This document shows, piece by piece, positions 6,899 through 10,277 of a stretch of DNA of 10,277 nt. The DNA comes from Acidimicrobiales bacterium. GTDB lineage: Bacteria; Actinomycetota; Acidimicrobiia; Acidimicrobiales; Palsa-688. Numbering within the stretch: the first letter of the stretch is position 1; the number at the start of each line of letters is the position of its first letter. The stretch spans positions 1 through 10,277 of the forward strand of contig JASHVH010000320.1 of the NCBI GenBank assembly GCA_030039575.1, read 5' to 3'. The notes beneath the pieces are model-generated. The model ran no database searches. It had not been told where the DNA came from and saw only the letters and a list, made by a program, of their open reading frames with translations. A program made the translations under genes and the position numbers.

Positions 6899-7706
6899 CT
6901 CCGTCACCCTTGCGGTGGCGGTTTTCCTGGCCAGTGCAGTCGAAAGCGTAGAGGCTCTTACCATTATCGTTGCCGCCGGTGTCTCGCGGGGCTGGCGGTC
7001 GGCGCTCGAGGGCACGGCCGCCGCCATCGGCGTGCTGGCGGTGCTCGTGGCCGCCCTCGGCCCGGCCTTGGTGTACCTCGTCCCCATCAACGTCCTGCGG
7101 GTGGTCGTCGGCGCGTTGCTGCTCGTTTTCGGGCTGCAGTGGCTGCGCAAGGCCGTCCTGCGCACGGTCGGGCTGAAAGCCAAACACGACGAGGACGCCA
7201 TTTTCCGGAAGCAGGTGCAGGAATTGTCTGTCCACGGCGGGACCGGGCCCGGCTTGTCGGGTGCGGGCTTGTCGGGTGCGGGCACAGCCCGGGCGTCGGG
7301 CCGGCGCCAGCGTGATGCCACCGGGTTCGTCGTCGCCTTCAAAGGCACTTTCCTCGAGGGGCTCGAGATCGTCATCATCGTCCTCGGGTTGGGCGCCGGT
7401 AACCACCAATTGGGCCTGGCCGCGGCGGCCGCCGGCGCCGCCATCGTGGTGGTGGCCATCATCGGGGCCGTGGTCGCCCGCCAGTTGGCCGGTGTGCCCG
7501 AAAACGCCATGAAGACCGTGGTGGGCCTGATGCTGGTCTCGTTCGGGACGTTCTGGGCCGGCGAGGGGCTCGGCCTGAAGTGGCCCGGGTCTGACCTGGC
7601 CATCCCTGTCCTGGTCGGCGTGTACGCCGTGGTGACGTGGCTACTTGTACAGGCTTTGCGGCCGGGCCTGGCCCGGCTCCAGCCGGAGCAGGCCCATGCC
7701 GGTTGA
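6885..7706 (+). CDS. Polytopic membrane protein, COG4280-like, with two E-x-x-E motifs
   Basis: This 273-residue inner-membrane protein has about six or seven helices in two halves. Each half opens with a helix carrying paired glutamates: SAVESVEALTIIVAAG (E20, E23) and KGTFLEGLEIVIIVLG (E158, E161). The halves are joined by a variable, charged Gly/Ser linker (about residues 95-148) that contains a duplicated GLSGA. Other recognisable segments are FGLQWLRKAVLR (about 84-95), VPENAMKTVVGLMLVSFGTF and AGEGLGLKWPG. From memory this fits the uncharacterised COG4280-type family. The paired glutamates recall the R-E-x-x-E motifs of FTR1 iron permeases, but the first motif lacks the Arg, so kinship is only suggested. 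A strong ribosome site (GAGGAGG, 4 nt before the ATG at 6885) and the 14-nt overlap with the ATPase place it in the transporter operon. It may be an accessory channel or an exporter/importer of the same or a linked substrate. Confidence 0.82.
   Translation: MHTSSSVTLAVAVFLASAVESVEALTIIVAAGVSRGWRSALEGTAAAIGVLAVLVAALGPALVYLVPINVLRVVVGALLLVFGLQWLRKAVLRTVGLKAKHDEDAIFRKQVQELSVHGGTGPGLSGAGLSGAGTARASGRRQRDATGFVVAFKGTFLEGLEIVIIVLGLGAGNHQLGLAAAAAGAAIVVVAIIGAVVARQLAGVPENAMKTVVGLMLVSFGTFWAGEGLGLKWPGSDLAIPVLVGVYAVVTWLLVQALRPGLARLQPEQAHAG
7251..7280 (+). repeat. Perfect 15-bp tandem duplication in the membrane-protein linker
   Basis: GGCTTGTCGGGTGCG occurs twice head to tail (7251-7265 and 7266-7280). 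It is in frame and encodes GLSGA twice in the loop between the two membrane halves. Exact identity, including third bases, points to a recent slippage event. Confidence 0.9.
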
Positions 7707-7998
7707 AGGCCACGGCACCGGGCCCACGAACCCTGGCCCTGGCCCTGGGCCCGCCGGCCCGGCCGCCTCCATGGGCGCGTCGCCGGCCCGCCGCTGGCTG
7801 GCCGCCTTCGGCCGGTTCTGGTGGGACTTCCTGGTCGTTGACACCCCTGAGCTCCTCATTGGCGCGCTCATCGCCCTCGGCGTGGTGGCCGTCCTGGTGA
7901 AGGCGTTCTCGCTGAACGCGGCGGCCATTGCCGTCTTCCCCCTCATGGTCGCCGGCCTCCTGTGGGCGTCCGTTTTCCACGCCCGGCCGAAGCGCTGA
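7696..7998 (+). CDS. Small membrane protein, last gene of the transporter operon
   Basis: I do not recognise a named family. The 100-residue product has a Gly/Pro-rich start containing a PGPGPG repeat, and an amphipathic Trp/Phe-rich stretch RRWLAAFGRFWWDFLVVDTP (about 33-52). Two hydrophobic helices follow (about 54-73 and 75-92) and a basic tail HARPKR, so the C-terminus is probably cytoplasmic. The ATG at 7696 has GGAGCAGG just upstream and overlaps the stop of the preceding membrane protein by 11 nt; a later ATG at 7771 lacks a ribosome site. Tight coupling suggests that it is a partner subunit of the COG4280-like protein. Two GC-rich hairpins and the end of the convergent YjbQ gene follow. 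Coding status is well supported; function is unknown. Confidence 0.8.
   Translation: MPVEGHGTGPTNPGPGPGPAGPAASMGASPARRWLAAFGRFWWDFLVVDTPELLIGALIALGVVAVLVKAFSLNAAAIAVFPLMVAGLLWASVFHARPKR
7731..7748 (+). repeat. Triple hexamer CCCTGG
   Basis: Three exact CCCTGG units in a row encode PGPGPG in the N-terminal tail of the small membrane protein. The tail is low-complexity, and the repeat is a simple slippage-prone tract. Confidence 0.8.
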
Positions 7999-7999
7999 C

Positions 8000-8052
8000 G
8001 CCCGGGAGGCTCTGGCCCGGGCCCCTGCCGGCGGGGCCGGCGCTAGCCGGCC
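8000..8052. terminator. Stacked GC-rich hairpins between convergent genes (probable bidirectional terminator)
   Basis: Three perfect inverted repeats sit in a row: GCCCGGG/CCCGGGC (8000-8022, 9-nt loop), GGCCCC/GGGGCC (8020-8038, 7-nt loop) and GGCCGGC-GCTA-GCCGGCC (8035-8052). The first two share three bases and the last two share four, so adjacent hairpins compete. No T-run is present, as is common in actinobacterial terminators. They fill the whole gap between the operon end and YjbQ, and the last includes the YjbQ stop codon. Confidence 0.55.
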
Positions 8053-8450
8053 AAGAAGCTGAGCCGGACCCGCCTTTCGGGGTTGTCGTGGTTGGTGTCC
8101 ACCAGTACCACGCTCTGCCAGGTGCCGAGGGCGGGCCGGCCGCCGAGCACCGGCAGTACGAGCGACGGCGAGACGAACGCGGGGAGCAGGTGGTCGGCAC
8201 CGTGGCCCTGGCTGCCGTGGCGGTGACGGTAACGGTCGTCACGAGGCAGCAGCGACTCGAGCACGGCTAGAAGGTCTTCCTCGGACCCGGCTCCGGTCTC
8301 CATCAAGGCGAGGCCGGCAGTGGCGTGGGGCACGAACACTGAGCAGAGCCCGTCGCCGCGGCCCGCACAGAACCGGCCCACCTCGGAGGTGAGGTCGACG
8401 ACCGCCCGCCGGGAGGTGTCCAGCCGTAATTCGAGACTTTCCACGGCCAC
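8043..8450 (-). CDS. YjbQ/UPF0047 family protein (secondary thiamine-phosphate synthase-like)
   Basis: The 135-residue length and full motif set match this small cytoplasmic family: VPHATAGLALME (40-51), RYRHRH (73-78) then HGADHLLPAFVSPSLVLPV (83-101), LGGRPALGTWQSVVLVD (102-118) and ERRVRLSF (125-132). The His/Asp cluster is thought to hold a metal or the active site. Family members have been given a weak secondary thiamine-phosphate synthase activity, but their main role is unsettled. The start is a GTG at 8450; an ATG 4 nt upstream is out of frame. No strong ribosome site is seen. It converges on the transporter operon and diverges from the small hypothetical gene. No thiamine gene is visible nearby, so the context does not add to the function. 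Confidence 0.9.
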   Translation of the reverse strand: MAVESLELRLDTSRRAVVDLTSEVGRFCAGRGDGLCSVFVPHATAGLALMETGAGSEEDLLAVLESLLPRDDRYRHRHGSQGHGADHLLPAFVSPSLVLPVLGGRPALGTWQSVVLVDTNHDNPERRVRLSFLAG

Positions 8451-8547
8451 ATTTCTACCCGTCGCCGGTCGGGGCCCGTCGTACCGAGGCCGGCCAAAAC
8501 CGGCTCTGTTCTCCTCGGGTAGTTTCGCGAACCTCCGTGGGCCGGGC

Positions 8548-8553
8548 TACGGT
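8548..8553 (+). promoter_or_regulatory. -10 element (TACGGT) for a probable leaderless transcript
   Basis: TACGGT fits the TANNNT -10 pattern and lies 6 nt before the GTG at 8560. Transcription would then begin at or next to the start codon, the usual leaderless layout in Actinobacteria. No clear -35 is seen. The palindrome TTCGCGAA (8524-8531) falls where the -35 would be and could be an operator. Confidence 0.4.
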
Positions 8554-8559
8554 GGCAGG

Positions 8560-8841
8560 GTGCCGACGTTGCCAACGGTCCTCGTGGCCCGCCAGTCAAA
8601 CGGGAATTTTGCCGTCAGGGTCCGCAACGGCAAGGCCGAGACAAGCCATGTGGTGTCCGTTCCCAGCGGGCTCGAAGCCGACCTCGGCCTGGAGGGGACC
8701 GCGGGCGAGGCATTGGTCAGGGCGTCGTTCGCCTTCCTGCTCGACCGGGAACCCGCCAGTTCCATCCTGCCCAAGTTCAGCCTCGACGTGATCTCGCGCT
8801 ACTTCCCCGAGTACCGGCGGGAAATCCACAACTACTTATAG
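8560..8841 (+). CDS. Conserved small hypothetical protein
   Basis: The 93-residue product has no transmembrane segment or signal peptide, so it is probably cytoplasmic. It opens with a beta-rich half (VLVARQSNGNFAVRVRNG, then VVSVPSGLEADLGL). It ends with a helix-rich segment, ALVRASFAFLLDREPASSIL then FSLDVISRYFPEYRREI. The 'LLxREPxxSILxxFxLxVIxRYFPEYxxEI' ending is one I have the impression of seeing in actinobacterial hypothetical proteins, with no assigned function. The frame stays open upstream to 8320, but that part is antisense to YjbQ and unlike the family. The GTG at 8560 is chosen because of the leaderless -10 box and the start of the conserved region. It converges on the reductase gene, with only 43 bp between stops. 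Confidence 0.72.
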   Translation: MPTLPTVLVARQSNGNFAVRVRNGKAETSHVVSVPSGLEADLGLEGTAGEALVRASFAFLLDREPASSILPKFSLDVISRYFPEYRREIHNYL

Positions 8842-8884
8842 GACCGGCTGTGGCCGCCGGCCTGTGAGCCAGTACAAGGGGCGG

Positions 8885-10102
8885 CTATACCTCGGCCAAG
8901 CTCACGTCAGGGTCGGCCAGCTTCGCCTTGTCGACCACCCGGCGCGACGCCACCAGGTCACTTATTTTGCCTGAGACGTCGGGGATGTTGACGTTCATGC
9001 CGGCCGCGACCCGGCCGTCGTTGAGCCAGAAGACGATGAACTCCCGGCTCGCCACGTCCCCTCGAAAAACCACCTCGTCCCAGGCCGGCGCGTACCCCGA
9101 ATATTCCATACTTATGTCGTACTGGTCCGAGTAAAAATACGGCACGCGCGCATAAGGCCTTCGCTTGCCGAGCATATTGCGGGCCGCGGCGGGGCCCTGG
9201 TTCCTGGCGTTGGCCCAGTGCTCCACCCGTACCCGTTCGCCAAATAACGGGTGGAAGGCATTGGCCAGGTCGCCGGCGGCAAAGATACCAGGGCTCGAGG
9301 ACTCGAGGTACTCGTCCGTCATGACGCCATTTCCCACGTCGAGGCCGGCTTTTTCAGCCAACTCGGTCGCCGGCGCCACCCCGATGGCGACCAGGACCAC
9401 GTCGGCAGCCAACGTCCGGCCGTCGGCCAGACGGACGCCTTCCACCGTGCCCGAGCCGACCAGCGCCTCCGTGGTCACGCCAAAGTGCATTTCGACGCCG
9501 TGCTCGGTGTGCACGTCCCGGTAAAAGGAGCCCACTTCGGGCCCGAGCACTCTTTGCAAAGGGAACTGGGCCATTTCCACCGTGACCACCGGCCGTCCCA
9601 TCATGCGGGCCGAAGCCGCCACCTCGCAGCCGATCCAGCCGGTGCCTATAACGGCCACCCTGTCGGCCCCCTCTATCGCGGCTCGCAGGGAGGCCGAACT
9701 GGCCATGGTGCGCAGGTAGTGAACACCCTCCAGGTCGGCCCCGGGCAGGTTGAGCCGGACCGGGCTGGCCCCGGTGGTCAGCAGCAGCGACGTGTACGGT
9801 AAGCGCTCCCCGGACGCCAGCCCGACGGCGCGGCCGTCTACGTCGATGGACACCACTGTCTGGCCCAAGCGAAGTTCGATGCCGGCGGCCTCGTAATAGC
9901 CTTCTTTGTGGACGAACAGCTTGTCCGGCCCCTCCTCGCCCCGGAGGTACTGTTTGGACAGGGGCGGTCTCTCGTACGGGCGCTCCCCCTCTTCGCCGAT
10001 GAGGGTGACTTCCCCGTCAAAGCCGTCCTTCCGGAGCGCCTCGGCGGCCTTTGCGCCGGCCAGGCTGGCGCCAACGATGACGAAACGACTGGAGCCGTTC
10101 AT
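8885..10102 (-). CDS. NAD(P)H-dependent FAD oxidoreductase, ferredoxin-reductase type
   Basis: This 405-residue flavoprotein is predicted to pass electrons from NAD(P)H through FAD to a ferredoxin or Rieske-type partner in the cytoplasm. The FAD-binding Rossmann loop is VIVGASLAGAKAAEALR (8-24). RPYERPPLSKQYL (41-53) is the hallmark of this family, and TTGASPVRL (109-117) follows. The NAD(P)-binding loop is VAVIGTGWIGCEVAASAR (149-166), with an acidic Glu176 at the strand end that favours NADH. The second FAD signature is IFAAGDLANAF (273-283). The C-terminal dimer domain has VPYFYSDQYDISMEYSGYA (320-338). No redox-active CxxC is present, which excludes thioredoxin or mercuric reductase. No ferredoxin, P450 or oxygenase gene is adjacent, so its partner is not visible. 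The start is the ATG at 10102, without a strong ribosome site. Confidence 0.93.
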   Translation of the reverse strand: MNGSSRFVIVGASLAGAKAAEALRKDGFDGEVTLIGEEGERPYERPPLSKQYLRGEEGPDKLFVHKEGYYEAAGIELRLGQTVVSIDVDGRAVGLASGERLPYTSLLLTTGASPVRLNLPGADLEGVHYLRTMASSASLRAAIEGADRVAVIGTGWIGCEVAASARMMGRPVVTVEMAQFPLQRVLGPEVGSFYRDVHTEHGVEMHFGVTTEALVGSGTVEGVRLADGRTLAADVVLVAIGVAPATELAEKAGLDVGNGVMTDEYLESSSPGIFAAGDLANAFHPLFGERVRVEHWANARNQGPAAARNMLGKRRPYARVPYFYSDQYDISMEYSGYAPAWDEVVFRGDVASREFIVFWLNDGRVAAGMNVNIPDVSGKISDLVASRRVVDKAKLADPDVSLAEV

Positions 10103-10212
10103 GGCGCCAGCATGCCACGTGGCGACCTCCGGGCGTTAGGGGCTCTGAATGGTCGCCTCTTCGGTGGTGACGTAACCTGCACCCGGCCGGCGGCACCTGG
10201 AAGACTGGCGCA
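10103..10212. promoter_or_regulatory. Divergent intergenic region between the reductase and GH13 genes
   Basis: The 110 bp must hold the start signals of both genes. It contains the perfect 10-bp palindrome GCCACGTGGC (10114-10123) close to the reductase start, and the near-palindrome GGTGACGTAACC (10166-10177, 10 of 12 positions symmetric). Both have ACGT at the centre. No clear -35/-10 pair was found in either direction. Confidence 0.45.
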
Positions 10213-10277
10213 GTGCTCGAGAGGTCAGATTGGTGGCGGGGGGCGACTTTCTACCAGATATACGTGCGCAGCTGGCG
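10213..10277 (+). CDS. GH13 alpha-glucosidase/alpha-amylase-family enzyme (partial, 5' end only)
   Basis: Reading from the GTG at 10213 gives 21 codons: an N-terminal VLERSD followed by WWRGATFYQIYVRSW. This is the classic start of GH13 enzymes such as alpha-glucosidase, oligo-1,6-glucosidase and trehalose synthase ('WWRxAVxYQIYxRSFxDSxGDG'), the first beta strand of the TIM barrel. The next residues would normally be the calcium-site D-x-D-G-x-G, beyond the window. A GGAAG lies about 10 nt upstream. The short length limits certainty about the exact activity, but the motif is distinctive. The gene diverges from the reductase. Confidence 0.72.
   Translation, partial: MLERSDWWRGATFYQIYVRSW

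Noticed and set aside
8320..8559. Upstream extension of the small hypothetical gene
   Set aside because: These codons are antisense to YjbQ and its upstream region and do not resemble a protein. The leaderless -10 box and the conserved segment favour the GTG at 8560.
8844..8860. CCGGC/GCCGG hairpin between the small hypothetical gene and the reductase
   Set aside because: The 5-bp stem with a 7-nt loop is too weak, and such pairs are too common here, to call a terminator.

Overview
The window looks like high-GC actinobacterial chromosomal DNA. It has strong G/C bias at third codon positions and several GTG or TTG starts. Genes are tightly packed with overlapping start/stop signals, one gene looks leaderless, and the protein types (actinobacterial-style ferredoxin-type reductase, MOSC subfamily, YjbQ, lipoprotein) fit that phylum. 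The genus cannot be told; a deep-branching soil or metagenomic actinobacterium is possible. There are no rRNA or tRNA genes, CRISPR arrays, insertion sequences or phage genes.

Left arm, minus strand (1-2388): an FGGY-family sugar kinase, closest in motifs to gluconokinases, is followed by a MOSC-domain pseudogene that has lost its middle and changed frame. Overlapping the end of that remnant is the start of a lipoprotein whose visible part resembles N,N-dimethylformamidase large-subunit-like proteins; it runs off the left edge.

Centre, plus strand (about 2521-7998): this is the main unit. After a 284-bp divergent intergenic region with a sigma-70-like promoter, three direct and one inverted TAAATT hexamers and a stem-loop, five genes follow without room for separate promoters. 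They are an exported solute-binding protein, a fused two-domain ABC permease, the ABC ATPase, a polytopic membrane protein of a COG4280-like type with two E-x-x-E motifs, and a small two-helix membrane protein. The last three genes are joined by overlaps of 8, 14 and 11 nt. The transporter resembles Fe(III)/aminoethylphosphonate/sugar-phosphate importers, but the binding protein seems to lack the classical ferric ligands, so its substrate is open. A perfect 11-bp hairpin just inside the permease gene may let the binding protein be made in excess.

Right arm: a YjbQ/UPF0047 protein (minus) converges on the operon across stacked GC-rich hairpins. A small conserved hypothetical gene (plus, probably leaderless) diverges from YjbQ and converges on a ferredoxin-type NAD(P)H/FAD reductase (minus). 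At the right edge the first 21 codons of a GH13 alpha-glucosidase/amylase-family enzyme start on the plus strand, divergent from the reductase.

The sugar kinase and the GH13 enzyme suggest carbohydrate metabolism on both sides, but no sequence evidence ties them to the transporter substrate. The transport operon with its two coupled membrane proteins is the best candidate here for an under-described system.
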